Part shown: in pieces, positions 1-8,022 of the stretch
How positions within the stretch are numbered: the first letter of the stretch is position 1
Layout of the letters: each line of letters begins with the position of its first letter
DNA from: an uncultured Phycisphaerae bacterium
GTDB taxonomy: Bacteria > Planctomycetota > Phycisphaerae > Phycisphaerales > SM1A02
DNA: 15,341 nt
Direction of reading: 5' to 3'
NCBI GenBank assembly: GCA_913046275.1
Contig: CAJWSE010000010.1
Coordinates: 1-15,341 of the forward strand
Translations under genes and position numbers: made by a program
The notes under the pieces: model-generated
The model's input: only the letters and a program-made list of their open reading frames with translations
Told to the model about the DNA's origin: nothing
Databases searched by the model: none

Positions 1-1
1 G

Positions 2-1069
2 GGAATTTGGACCGTTGTTGATGCCTATTTTCGTTCTCTTATCGTAACAATAGAGTTCCAAATTTTTGTACCAAAATCTATTGCAACTATTCCGGGTGGT
101 TTTTGGTTTCCGGGTGGCCTTACACTTGGCATAATTATGTTCGTCAATTTAATCGCAGCACACATTGTGCGTTTTAAATTCACCAAAAAACGCATGGGAA
201 TTATTATCACCCACTTTGGTGTAATCCTTCTTTTGGCGGGTGAATTTGTTACAGGCATAGCCGCGAGAGAGGGCAACATGACTATTGTTGAGGGGGAATC
301 ATCAAACTACACAGAGGACTCTCGGTCCACAGAGTTGGCGATTATTGATCGTTCCGGTAAGGAAGACAATGTGGTTGTCGTTGTGCCAGATACGGTTCTT
401 GAATTCAAATCAGGGGAACTAAAACACGAGTTGCTGCCGTTTTCTATGTCTATTCAAGAGTGGATGCCTAATTCGTTTATTCTTGGTCCAGAACAAAATC
501 AGGGCAAAAGGCGGGGTATTGCAGACTCTGGATCTGCCAATATATATGCTGCGCAACCCACTGCTGTTGTAAGTGGTGTAGAGGGTTCAACCGTTGACTA
601 CCCATCCATGTATGTTTCATTTACAAAAAACAATGAAACTATAGGCACATATTTACTTTCAGCCTATTTGGAAAAACCACAAGCAGTTTTTGTTGATGGG
701 AAAACTTATTGGGTAGAGCTTCGGTTTGCTCGTTCGTATAAACCGTATACGGTGCACCTTATTGATTTTAAGCACGACCTTTTTACAGGAACACAGACAG
801 CTCGGAACTATTCCAGTTTAGTTCAACTCTTAGATACAGAACGCAACGTTGACCGTGAAGTTCTTATATCAATGAACAACCCACTTCGATACGCAGGAGA
901 AACATTTTATCAAGCCTCATTTTTGCAAGATGACTCAGGAACAGTGCTTCAAGTGGTGAAGAACCCCGGGTGGCTTATGCCCTACGCCTCGTGCACACTT
1001 ATTACTATAGGCATGTTGATTCAGTTTGGCACCAGGCTTATCTCAACATTACGAAAGAGTGCGTCATGA
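2..1069 (+). CDS. resB: Cytochrome c biogenesis protein ResB (5' end cut by window)
   Basis: ResB works with CcsA/ResC in System II cytochrome c maturation, moving haem across the membrane and keeping apocytochrome thiols ready for ligation. The frame is open from base 2, so the true start lies upstream; the ATG at 137 is internal. The visible 355 residues begin with GIWTVVDAYFRS, then FVPK and PGGFWFPGG, then a membrane segment containing NLIAAHIVRFK. A second segment, ITHFGVILLLAGEFVTG, follows. A long extracytoplasmic domain comes next, and a last membrane helix sits near visible residues 321-343. That order is the ResB plan, and the His residues in or next to the helices are the expected haem-handling positions. 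The stop overlaps the ccsA start (ATGA at 1066-1069), so the two are probably co-translated. Some N-terminal helices are missing from view. Confidence 0.88.
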   Translation, partial: GIWTVVDAYFRSLIVTIEFQIFVPKSIATIPGGFWFPGGLTLGIIMFVNLIAAHIVRFKFTKKRMGIIITHFGVILLLAGEFVTGIAAREGNMTIVEGESSNYTEDSRSTELAIIDRSGKEDNVVVVVPDTVLEFKSGELKHELLPFSMSIQEWMPNSFILGPEQNQGKRRGIADSGSANIYAAQPTAVVSGVEGSTVDYPSMYVSFTKNNETIGTYLLSAYLEKPQAVFVDGKTYWVELRFARSYKPYTVHLIDFKHDLFTGTQTARNYSSLVQLLDTERNVDREVLISMNNPLRYAGETFYQASFLQDDSGTVLQVVKNPGWLMPYASCTLITIGMLIQFGTRLISTLRKSAS

Positions 1070-2742
1070 ATAAACTACACTCTTTGGCGCCCTGGCTTGT
1101 TCTAGTGTTTGGGATTCTCTATGTTACCCAACACACACTGAGTCCACCAGAAAACACAACAGGATTTGAGGTTTCCACGTTCCAGTCAATACCAGTTTCT
1201 GCACATGGCAGGACAAAACCAGTTGGCACAGTCGCATTAAACAATTTAATGATGCTTAGCGGCAAACAAACACTGCTTGTCAACAATAGAAAAATGTCTG
1301 CTACAGAGTGGTATCTTGAATTACTTACCAATACTGATGTTTCGGTTGCACGGGAAATATTTAGGATAGACCACCCCAATGTCTTATCCCTGCTTGGTTT
1401 ATCGGAGGAAAATCGAACCCGTTTTTCATACAAAGAAATAGTAGACAATCTCACAGAAATAGGCGAGCAAGCGCAACTGGCAAGCCGTGTAAAGGCGAAG
1501 GACCGTGATCCCTTTCAAAACGCTGTGCTTACACTCTATCAGCGACTATCTCTTTTTAGAGATTTATCATATCTAATGGCGCCCTATGTTATTCCGCCTA
1601 GCGACATTGGTGGTGACTGGAGGTCTTTCAACGTTTCGGTTATTGAAACACCAAGCGATCCATATGTGCTTACTTGGATTAATATGTTGCAACTATACAA
1701 TCAAGGTAATGTCGAACTGTTTAATGACGCCCTGTTTCAATACAGCACCGATTTAAACAAGTTATTTCCTGCAGAAATGCAAAAAGCAAGAATTGAAGTG
1801 GTTTTTAATCACGCCCAACCTTTTTATAAATCAATGGTGCTGTATGTCATAGCATTTTTGCTCGGGTGTTTTGGAATGCTTAGTACTCAGCTTTCAAGGG
1901 CTTCGTTATCAAACACTCTTCTTAAATCAATGACTTCATTAATTGTTGTTGCGTTTGTTGTGCAAACAATTGGCCTGATCGGAAGAATGTATTTACAGGG
2001 AAGACCACCCGTTACAAATTTGTATAGCTCTGCTGTTTTTATTGGCTGGTTTTGCGTCCTTATCGGCTTATTGGTTGATAAACGGATGAAACTTGGTTTC
2101 GCTGGAACAGTGGCATCAGCACTAGGTTTTGGTTCTCTTGTCATTGCCCACAATCTTGGTGGATCAGGCGACACCATGGAAATGATGCAGGCGGTTCTTG
2201 ATTCAAACTTTTGGCTTGCAACACATGTTGTTGTTATTACTATTGGATATTCTGCTACATTTTTTGCAGGATTGCTCGGCACAGCATATGTATTACTTGG
2301 TGTATTTACAAAATTGCTTGATAAGGAGCATGGTAAATCTCTAATTAAAATGATATATGGTGTTATTTGTTTCGCAGCATTAATGAGTTTTGTGGGTACT
2401 GTTCTTGGTGGTATTTGGGCAGACCAGTCGTGGGGCAGGTTTTGGGGTTGGGATGCAAAAGAAAATGGCGCAGCCATGATTGTTCTTATGACCCTGCTTA
2501 TCTTGCACGCACGGTGGTGTGGAATGATACGTGATCGCGGTATTGTTGTTCTCGCGATAAGTTGTAATATCATTACGGCATGGTCTTGGTTTGGTACCAA
2601 TATGCTTGGTGTAGGGCTACACTCTTATGGTTTTACAGAGTCTGCTGTTTTTTGGCTACTTTTATATGTTGTGAGTCAGCTATTATTGATGGGTGTTGGA
2701 ATGTTGCCATCCTCAATGTGGCGCAGTGGTTTAAAGAAGTAA
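1066..2742 (+). CDS. ccsA: Cytochrome c biogenesis protein CcsA/ResC (haem lyase subunit)
   Basis: This is the haem-handling partner of ResB, a polytopic inner-membrane protein that presents haem for attachment to CXXCH motifs. I start it at ATG 1066 (MNKLHSLAPW) because it overlaps the resB stop as ATGA; the same frame is open further upstream, but that part lies inside resB. The protein has 558 residues. After one N-terminal helix (about 8-24) comes a soluble region to about residue 255 containing AHGRTKPVGT (46-55). A bundle of membrane helices fills 256-545. The WWD haem motif WGRFWGWDAKEN is at 456-467, with candidate haem-ligand histidines at H387 (ATHV) and H519 (LHSYG). The GRPPVTNLYSS stretch (312-322) is also typical of this family. 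The large N-terminal soluble part resembles the long CcsA forms I associate with Planctomycetes and Bacteroidetes. Confidence 0.9.
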   Translation: MNKLHSLAPWLVLVFGILYVTQHTLSPPENTTGFEVSTFQSIPVSAHGRTKPVGTVALNNLMMLSGKQTLLVNNRKMSATEWYLELLTNTDVSVAREIFRIDHPNVLSLLGLSEENRTRFSYKEIVDNLTEIGEQAQLASRVKAKDRDPFQNAVLTLYQRLSLFRDLSYLMAPYVIPPSDIGGDWRSFNVSVIETPSDPYVLTWINMLQLYNQGNVELFNDALFQYSTDLNKLFPAEMQKARIEVVFNHAQPFYKSMVLYVIAFLLGCFGMLSTQLSRASLSNTLLKSMTSLIVVAFVVQTIGLIGRMYLQGRPPVTNLYSSAVFIGWFCVLIGLLVDKRMKLGFAGTVASALGFGSLVIAHNLGGSGDTMEMMQAVLDSNFWLATHVVVITIGYSATFFAGLLGTAYVLLGVFTKLLDKEHGKSLIKMIYGVICFAALMSFVGTVLGGIWADQSWGRFWGWDAKENGAAMIVLMTLLILHARWCGMIRDRGIVVLAISCNIITAWSWFGTNMLGVGLHSYGFTESAVFWLLLYVVSQLLLMGVGMLPSSMWRSGLKK

Positions 2743-2810
2743 GATGTAAAACCTAATTTTTAGACCATTACAAAACATCAAACACCAGAAAAAATTCAGC
2801 AAGATAAATA

Positions 2811-2846
2811 AAAAACAGACCGGGCTTTTTCGCCTGGCCTGTTTTT
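2811..2846. terminator. Bidirectional Rho-independent terminator between ccsA and tRNA-Ile
   Basis: An A-run, AACAG, then CCGGGC, a T-rich loop, GCCTGG and CTGTT with a T-run form an imperfect stem with one A/C mismatch and one G-T pair. The A-tract on the left and T-tract on the right make it usable from both strands: after ccsA on the plus strand and after tRNA-Ile on the minus strand. It begins 69 bases past the ccsA stop and ends 4 bases before the tRNA 3' end. Confidence 0.8.
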
Positions 2847-2849
2847 AAA

Positions 2850-2923
<74 letters not shown>

Positions 2924-2944
2924 TAAAAAGTCTCAAAAATGAAA

Positions 2945-2975
2945 CTCGGTCGCAGTAAAAAGAACTGCGACCGAG
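2945..2975 (-). terminator. Strong terminator hairpin after the PQQ dehydrogenase gene
   Basis: A perfect 12-bp inverted repeat, CTCGGTCGCAGT and ACTGCGACCGAG, with a 7-base loop (2957-2963). On the minus strand it lies 33 bases after the stop of the 3009-4550 gene and is followed by TTTCATTTTT, as expected for Rho-independent termination. It ends only 21 bases before tRNA-Ile. Confidence 0.85.
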
Positions 2976-2976
2976 C

Positions 2977-2982
2977 ATTATA
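2977..2982 (-). promoter_or_regulatory. Candidate -10 box (TATAAT) for tRNA-Ile
   Basis: A perfect minus-strand TATAAT lies just upstream of the terminator hairpin and about 54 bases before the tRNA. I see no convincing -35 element 16-18 bases upstream. If it is used, transcription would start inside the hairpin and destroy it as a terminator for this transcript, letting the tRNA be made independently of the upstream gene. Confidence 0.35.
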
Positions 2983-3008
2983 TCAAAAGGAGCAAGAAAG
3001 TTTTGACC

Positions 3009-4550
3009 TTAGTTGCATGGCCCCCAGGTGCCAACAACCTCAAGTAAATCCGTGATATTAACAACATTGTCGCCATTAATATCGCCACTGCAACCATTAC
3101 ATGAACCCCACTGGTCAATCATTGTGAGGATATCCCCTACACCAACACTACCATTACCATCAACATCTGACGGGCAGTTATTTGGTTCGCAAGCGCCATC
3201 TGCACAAGAGCTGTTTGGCCCTTGCCATGACCCACCACCACCATTACAGTTAGACTCTGGTATTTGAATACACGTTCCACTGTTTCCAATACAACAAGCA
3301 CCGTAGGCTGGTGCAGCAATAATTTTGTAAACCTCTCCCCCCAAGTCGCAAATATAAATTTCCCCATTTGCATCTTCACCAAATCCAGAGATTGATCCAA
3401 TAGAGCCAGAGTTTGGTGCAAGCTCACTTGTGCGTTCTAGGAAGTCGTATGGATCATCGCCATCAGCACGGAACGACCAAATTCTGTTTGTACAGTAATC
3501 ACCAAAAAAGTAGGTGCCGTCCAAGCTTGGTATAGCTTCACCACGATATATACATCCACCGGTGACAGAGCAACCAAACGAATGTGTATATTGCCAAACA
3601 GGAAAGACCATTGTGTTGGAAGAATCACACCCGCTTGTGTTGTATGACTCATTCCCCTCATAACATCGCCATCCGTGGTTTTCACCACCCGAACCATTAG
3701 GTATGAGGGTAATTTCTTCAATATCATATTGCCCCACATCCCCAATCCACAAGTCGCCAGTTTCTTCATCAAAGTCACAGCGCCACGGATTTCGCATTCC
3801 GTAAGCCCAAATTTCATCATCACCCGTTACACCAACAAAGGGGTTATCTGCGGGATTACTGTATGGCGAGCCATTATCAACATCAATACGCAGTATTTTC
3901 CCTAGTTTTTGCGAAGTAATGTCTTGTGAACGGTTGCCCGGATCGCCAGCACTTCCTCCATCACCTGTACCTATATACAGATACCCATCAATAGGGCTAA
4001 AGCCAAGCCAACCACCATTATGGTTTGAATATGGTTGGTCCATCGTCATGATGGTATATGCGCTTCCCGAATCCGCAATATCTGGATTGTCGGAAACAGA
4101 GTAACGAGTAATGTATGTATCTCCATTACTTGCGGTGTAGTTTAAGTAGAAGTATCCGTTTTGATCATAGTTGGGATGGAATGCCATTCCAAGAAGACCT
4201 TGCTCAGAACTTGTGCTGACCGATAAACTAATGAAGGGGGTTGAATTTAGTGTGCCCGTGTTTAGATTGTAGATCCTCACCCTTCCGGTGCTACCCGACC
4301 GTTGCTCCACAATAAAAATTCGACTAGTATCGCCGGGTGCGTGTGTCACTTGTACCGGTCTCGCCAAACCATTTACGATAAGTTCTGAACTCAGAGGCGC
4401 ATCGCCAAGATTTCGGTTGCTTGAGTTTTGTCCATTTTGTGCAACCAGTGAAGTTTCAAACTTTGGTGCTTGTTTTGGTTTCATCGCCATATTCGCACCG
4501 ATGACACAGAGCCCAAATATTGCTGTTGTTAAAACTGTTTGTGATTTCAT
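3009..4550 (-). CDS. Secreted PQQ-dependent sugar dehydrogenase-like protein with dockerin-like C-terminus
   Basis: A predicted exported six-bladed propeller enzyme of the soluble glucose dehydrogenase/sorbosone dehydrogenase family, which oxidises sugars or related alcohols with PQQ. The protein has 513 residues. Residues 1-22 look like a signal peptide (MKSQTVLTTAIFGLCVIGAN). The propeller spans about 55-412, with LARPVQVTHAPGD, EQGLLGMAFHP (116-126), NHNGGWLGFSP (176-186), GTGDGGSAGDP (194-204) and AYGMRNPWRCDF (249-260). By family analogy H177 would be the catalytic base and R253 the substrate/PQQ-contacting Arg. A Cys-rich stretch follows at 418-454 (GACC onward). The last 55 residues hold two dockerin-like calcium repeats, DVDGNGSVGVGDIL (462-475) and DINGDNVVNITDLL (490-503). 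A good Shine-Dalgarno (AGGAGAAGGA) precedes the ATG. The actual substrate cannot be told from sequence. Confidence 0.85.
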   Translation of the reverse strand: MKSQTVLTTAIFGLCVIGANMAMKPKQAPKFETSLVAQNGQNSSNRNLGDAPLSSELIVNGLARPVQVTHAPGDTSRIFIVEQRSGSTGRVRIYNLNTGTLNSTPFISLSVSTSSEQGLLGMAFHPNYDQNGYFYLNYTASNGDTYITRYSVSDNPDIADSGSAYTIMTMDQPYSNHNGGWLGFSPIDGYLYIGTGDGGSAGDPGNRSQDITSQKLGKILRIDVDNGSPYSNPADNPFVGVTGDDEIWAYGMRNPWRCDFDEETGDLWIGDVGQYDIEEITLIPNGSGGENHGWRCYEGNESYNTSGCDSSNTMVFPVWQYTHSFGCSVTGGCIYRGEAIPSLDGTYFFGDYCTNRIWSFRADGDDPYDFLERTSELAPNSGSIGSISGFGEDANGEIYICDLGGEVYKIIAAPAYGACCIGNSGTCIQIPESNCNGGGGSWQGPNSSCADGACEPNNCPSDVDGNGSVGVGDILTMIDQWGSCNGCSGDINGDNVVNITDLLEVVGTWGPCN

Positions 4551-4667
4551 TTTAATCCTTCTCCTAACAAACTTATTTGCCTGTTTTTATGTAACACCTA
4601 TCTTGTCGGCGTTTGAGCCATTTTATTCGCATAACAACCATACACGGTTGCCTTTTTGTCCTATAAC

Positions 4668-4681
4668 AAGCTATCTAGCTT
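4668..4681. repeat. Short inverted repeat upstream of the PQQ dehydrogenase
   Basis: AAGCTA and TAGCTT flank a 2-base spacer, about 120 bases upstream of the 3009-4550 gene. The rest of 4551-4787 shows no ORF with a good start and no promoter that I can call with confidence. The repeat could be an operator or chance. Confidence 0.25.
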
Positions 4682-4787
4682 TTTATCCTAGAGATAGTAA
4701 TCACGGGTTTCTCAGAGTACACCTCAAAGGATGCTAAAGCAAGGGAAAAGCCGGTTTTCCTAAGGTTTCTTCGTTGGACTTCCTCGA

Positions 4788-5213
4788 TTATTCTGCGGTA
4801 ATGACCATTTCGCCCGCATCTTCCCAACCGGTAAGGCCGCCTCGAAGAGTTTTTACGTCCGTAAAGCCCATTGTTATCAACTCTTTGCTCATGGCAATCG
4901 CGACGGGATCGTTGTATGTTTCACCCGCAACAATAATAGTTCCTGCTTCATCAAGTTGCCAGGCCTGGTAATACAATCGTCCAAACGGGATATTAGTTGC
5001 GTTTTTTATATGTGATTTACGAAAACTCCAAGTTGGCCTGGGATCAACCAAAATGGTCGCATTAATAGGCCCCAAGAGGGAGCTTTCACTCTCCCCCATC
5101 AAGTCAGCAGCTTGATTTGCATTAATAAAGCGAAGATTTTTATCACTAATACCTGAGTCACAACCATTACAAAGAAGTGTTATGGTAATTAAGATTTTGA
5201 ATATATTTCCCAT
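4788..5213 (-). CDS. Rhodanese-like envelope protein lacking the catalytic cysteine
   Basis: A 141-residue protein with a single rhodanese-fold domain. The N-terminus MGNIFKILITITLLCNGC is hydrophobic and ends in a Cys at residue 18, which may be a lipidation site, although CNGC is a weak lipobox. The domain runs from about 27 to 138: ILVDPRPTWSFRKSHIKNA (54-72) matches the family's conserved V-D-x-R and GHI regions, and LRGGLTGWEDAG (123-134) matches its C-terminal signature. The active-site loop, where active rhodaneses carry C-x-x-G-x-R, reads AGETYNDP here (96-103). The only cysteines are C15 and C18 in the signal region, so sulfurtransferase activity is unlikely. It may be a binding or scaffold domain. 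It diverges from the DsbD-domain/redoxin pair across 59 bases. No clear Shine-Dalgarno precedes the ATG. Confidence 0.8.
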   Translation of the reverse strand: MGNIFKILITITLLCNGCDSGISDKNLRFINANQAADLMGESESSLLGPINATILVDPRPTWSFRKSHIKNATNIPFGRLYYQAWQLDEAGTIIVAGETYNDPVAIAMSKELITMGFTDVKTLRGGLTGWEDAGEMVITAE

Positions 5214-5272
5214 AATTAGCAGAATACACGGAAGCTCAGTTCGTTGTAGTTCTCAACCCCAGGAGTTTTTAC

Positions 5273-6166
5273 ATGTTTGCATTGGCAACATCCATACTTT
5301 TAGTACCAGTGGCCTGCATACCGCCTAATTCACCCGCTACCCCTTTCGAACCACCACATTTTGACCACCTGCAGGAGGAAGAAAACCCTGGGCATGCTTC
5401 TGTCGAAGTACGCATGGATGTTGGTTGGGTTGGACCGGGGCAAACTTTTCATGTCATCGTTGTATTGCAGCCCGATGCAGGTTGGCACACCTATTGGAAA
5501 AACCCAGGATCAAGTGGAACGCCCACAGAGATAGAAGTCCAAGCACCAGATGGCTTTGTTGTTGGTGAACCGATTTTTCCAAGACCATCTACCTTTCGAG
5601 AATCTGAAGGTCCAACATTTGGCTATAACAAGCAAGCCGCTTTTTTTGTGCCCGTTACTGCACCAGAAGTTCTTGAAGATGGGCATGTTGAGTTTAAAGT
5701 AAATACCTTTTGGCTCGCGTGTAAAAAAAACTGTGTTATGGGTACGGATTCACACAAATTATTAGTGTCAACAAATAATTTACAACCAGGCCCACCAAGC
5801 AAGGATAAAAACCTTATTGACTGGAAAACCGCATTGCCGCAGGCTATTGAAAACCTAGAACAGGGTGGTGTTTATATTTCAGGAAACACCATGTTTATTT
5901 CGGGGGAGTCAACGCTGCGGCCACTTCGATTTATTGGCATAGAATCAAAGGGTGTTCAATATGGATCTAGTTCACGTCCTATTGTTGAGAACAACAAATT
6001 TCGTTTACCGATTGCTATAGACCTTGATTTTTATCAGGGCTCGGATGGGAAACTTACAATCGAGGGCATATTGCTACTTGGTCGCAAAAACAACGACCCA
6101 TCGTATTACATTCATTTTGAATTAGAAGAATCATATTTACAACCACAAGGTAGAGGAGTCAATTAA
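5273..6166 (+). CDS. Stand-alone DsbD N-terminal (alpha) domain protein
   Basis: A 297-residue extracytoplasmic protein related to the N-terminal domain of the thiol:disulfide interchange protein DsbD/ScsB, which passes electrons to periplasmic thiol proteins. Family marks are QPDAGWHTYWKNPGSSGTP (66-84), PRPSTFRESEGPTFGYN (103-119) and FWLACKKNCVMG (146-157), the last holding the redox Cys pair C150/C154 spaced CxxxC as in ScsB-like proteins. The N-terminus is short and hydrophobic, ending in Cys15 (VPVAC), so it may be a lipoprotein, but it has no basic residue before the hydrophobic stretch. The membrane beta domain and thioredoxin-like gamma domain of full DsbD are absent. A CAGGAG Shine-Dalgarno sits 8 bases before the ATG. 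The stop overlaps the next start (TAATG), so the redoxin is probably co-translated. Confidence 0.82.
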   Translation: MFALATSILLVPVACIPPNSPATPFEPPHFDHLQEEENPGHASVEVRMDVGWVGPGQTFHVIVVLQPDAGWHTYWKNPGSSGTPTEIEVQAPDGFVVGEPIFPRPSTFRESEGPTFGYNKQAAFFVPVTAPEVLEDGHVEFKVNTFWLACKKNCVMGTDSHKLLVSTNNLQPGPPSKDKNLIDWKTALPQAIENLEQGGVYISGNTMFISGESTLRPLRFIGIESKGVQYGSSSRPIVENNKFRLPIAIDLDFYQGSDGKLTIEGILLLGRKNNDPSYYIHFELEESYLQPQGRGVN

Positions 6167-6876
6167 TGTTTAAAACAACAATCATCACAATGATTACATG
6201 TGGCCTTAGCACTTTGGTAATCGCACAGCCAGTAGGCGTAAAACCACCAAAAGAAAATCCGATAAGTGAGAAGAAAATAATTGCTGAAGTTGGTGAAAAG
6301 GCACCAGCATTTTCTCTCAAAGATCAATACGGAAAAACACACACACTTGCAGAATACGAGGGCAAGGTTGTGGTATTAGAGTGGTTCAATCAAACATGCC
6401 CCTTTTGTAAGAATATATGGGAATCTGGTCTTGTCTCAAAATTATTAACGAATCTTCGAGAGGCCGACACTGAGGTTGTCTATTTATCAGTGAACTCAAC
6501 AGCAAATCTTCCAGAGAAAGAGGTACTTAATGGAGGCAAAGAGTTTATTGAAGAATTGGAGCTAGAAGTTCCAATGCTGATGGATTACGATGGTGCGGTT
6601 GGCCATCTTTATAACGCAAAAACCACGCCCCACATGTTTGTTATCGACGAAGAGGGTGTGTTGGTATATCAAGGCGCGTTAAGCGACGATCCCCGGGGCA
6701 AAGAGGGAGCAGATGCGGATACACATGTAATGCGTGTACTCAGACAGCTTGAGGGAGATCAAGAGGTTTCGCCAAACTATGTGCAACCATGGGGCTGTTC
6801 AGTCAAATACGCAAGAAAGGGCGACAAGTCGGGCAGAAGGCGGGGGCCTATTGGTCGGCCCAATTCACAAAGATAA
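6166..6876 (+). CDS. Secreted redoxin (AhpC/TSA-thioredoxin fold, CPFC)
   Basis: A 236-residue thioredoxin-fold protein exported by an N-terminal signal (residues 1-20, ending VIAQP). Features: VGEKAPAFSLKDQYGK (42-57), the active site FNQTCPFCKN (74-83) with C78 and C81, the cis-Pro loop TTPHMFVID (153-161), and a third Cys in WGCSVKY (209-215). The layout fits the redoxin/PRX-like group rather than classical 2-Cys peroxiredoxins, and the CxxC suggests thiol-disulfide exchange. It is the obvious partner of the preceding DsbD-alpha protein, overlapping its stop by one base with GAGGAG as Shine-Dalgarno. It might also serve the ResB/CcsA cytochrome c pathway in the way ResA does; that is inference. 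The last 16 residues are strikingly basic (KSGRRRGPIGRPNSQR). It ends 4 bases from the convergent dnaN stop. Confidence 0.87.
   Translation: MFKTTIITMITCGLSTLVIAQPVGVKPPKENPISEKKIIAEVGEKAPAFSLKDQYGKTHTLAEYEGKVVVLEWFNQTCPFCKNIWESGLVSKLLTNLREADTEVVYLSVNSTANLPEKEVLNGGKEFIEELELEVPMLMDYDGAVGHLYNAKTTPHMFVIDEEGVLVYQGALSDDPRGKEGADADTHVMRVLRQLEGDQEVSPNYVQPWGCSVKYARKGDKSGRRRGPIGRPNSQR
6844..6864. terminator. Weak candidate hairpin at the redoxin/dnaN convergent junction
   Basis: GGGCC and GGCCC can pair around an 8-base loop; alternatively ATTGG pairs with CCAAT around TCGGC. It lies inside the end of the redoxin gene and is followed by AT-rich sequence (TAATTATTTATT) but no clean T-run. It is the only structure that could end either transcript at this junction. 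Confidence 0.3.
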
Positions 6877-6880
6877 TTAT

Positions 6881-8020
6881 TTATTGCAGACTGACCGGCA
6901 TGATGATGTAGACAAAATTGTTACCACTGCGAATTAAACCAGGCTTTTCGCTCTTTTTCAATTCGATGGTAATTTCGTTTGAATCAATAACTTTTAGCGC
7001 ATCCATAATGTAAACAGGATTGAATGCAATTTCGAGCCTGTCTCCGGTGAATGAGGTGATTGGTACTTCAATTTCCGCCTCACCAGTTTCTGGTGCACGA
7101 CTTGTAATTTGAAGCAAATCTTTATCAAAGACTAGGCGTACGCCTCGCGACTCCTCGTTTGTCATAAGATGGGCGCGCTTAACTGCACGGTGCAGTGCGT
7201 CTTTGTTGATGACTGCTTTACGGTCTAAGTCTTTCGGAATAACATCCTCAAATGGAGGGAATGTTCCTTCAACCAGGTTGCTTGTTAACGTTGAGGTGCC
7301 GCCAGATTCATTATCAATATGGAAGATGATGCGACCATCATTTACTTTTGCTGAAACGGTTCCACCACCATCGTGTAAGAGCCGTTTTAGCATGGTCATT
7401 GCTTTTGTTGGAATAATACAATCTACTTTTTCAATGTTATTGTCACAAGATCCATTAGATAGAGCGAGTCGATGTCCGTTCGTTGCTACTAACCTAAGTT
7501 TTGATCCACGAATATCAAGATGCACACCATTTATGGCGTATCGGCTATGATCAGTAGCTGCGGCAAAAGCACTTTTGTCCATCAGGCTTCGAAAAGTTGC
7601 TCCGTCTACGGAAAAATCTGGCTCGATCTCATCAAAAGCAATAGCTTCTGGTGCTTCAGAAATTGGGAATCCAAAAACCCGGAATCGTGCATCTGACGAA
7701 CGAATATTAAGTTTGTCATCATCCCCGATAATGGTCAGAGTAGAATCATCGCACGCTCTAGCAATTTGAGAGAACTTGTCGGCCGGTACAAGGACCTCCC
7801 CATCGGCCTCAAGGTCAACCCGATCAGTAGAAAGTGTAAGAGCCACCTCTCCATCTGTTGCAGATAATGTCAGACGGCCATCTTGTCCTGAAAGTTTGAC
7901 GCATTGAAGCGCTGGCGTTGGTGTGCGACCAGCAACAACCCCAGAAATGAGTCCCATTGCCTCGACAAGTGCATCGCGGTCACATACCGCCTTCATATTG
8001 GTTGTTTGTTTTACTGCCAT
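6881..8020 (-). CDS. dnaN: DNA polymerase III subunit beta (sliding clamp)
   Basis: The ring-shaped processivity clamp of replication. The protein has 379 residues, the normal family length, with three repeated clamp domains. Recognisable parts are ISGVVAGRTPTPALQCVKL near the N-terminus, LMDKSAFAAATDHSRYAINGVHLD and LVATNGHRLAL in the middle, and IAFNPVYIMDALKVI with the ending YIIMPVSLQ, where the peptide-binding pocket lies. I keep the first ATG (MAVKQTTNMKAV). Its own Shine-Dalgarno is poor, and an internal ATG at 7994-7996 has none. Translation may depend on the upstream ORF at 8023-8133, which stops 2 bases before this ATG. dnaA is not in the window, and I see no cluster of DnaA boxes, so this is not an evident origin region. 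Confidence 0.97.
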   Translation of the reverse strand: MAVKQTTNMKAVCDRDALVEAMGLISGVVAGRTPTPALQCVKLSGQDGRLTLSATDGEVALTLSTDRVDLEADGEVLVPADKFSQIARACDDSTLTIIGDDDKLNIRSSDARFRVFGFPISEAPEAIAFDEIEPDFSVDGATFRSLMDKSAFAAATDHSRYAINGVHLDIRGSKLRLVATNGHRLALSNGSCDNNIEKVDCIIPTKAMTMLKRLLHDGGGTVSAKVNDGRIIFHIDNESGGTSTLTSNLVEGTFPPFEDVIPKDLDRKAVINKDALHRAVKRAHLMTNEESRGVRLVFDKDLLQITSRAPETGEAEIEVPITSFTGDRLEIAFNPVYIMDALKVIDSNEITIELKKSEKPGLIRSGNNFVYIIMPVSLQ

Positions 8021-8022
8021 TT

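Noticed and set aside
1887..2600. Long minus-strand open frame of 237 codons inside ccsA
   Set aside because: It lies wholly opposite the well-conserved membrane part of ccsA, has no family features, and its Pro/Ile/Thr-rich composition is that expected of the antisense of membrane-helix codons.
4744..4760. GGAAAA/TTTTCC inverted repeat after the rhodanese-like gene as a terminator
   Set aside because: The stem is mostly A-T, only 6 bp long, and no T-run follows on the minus strand.
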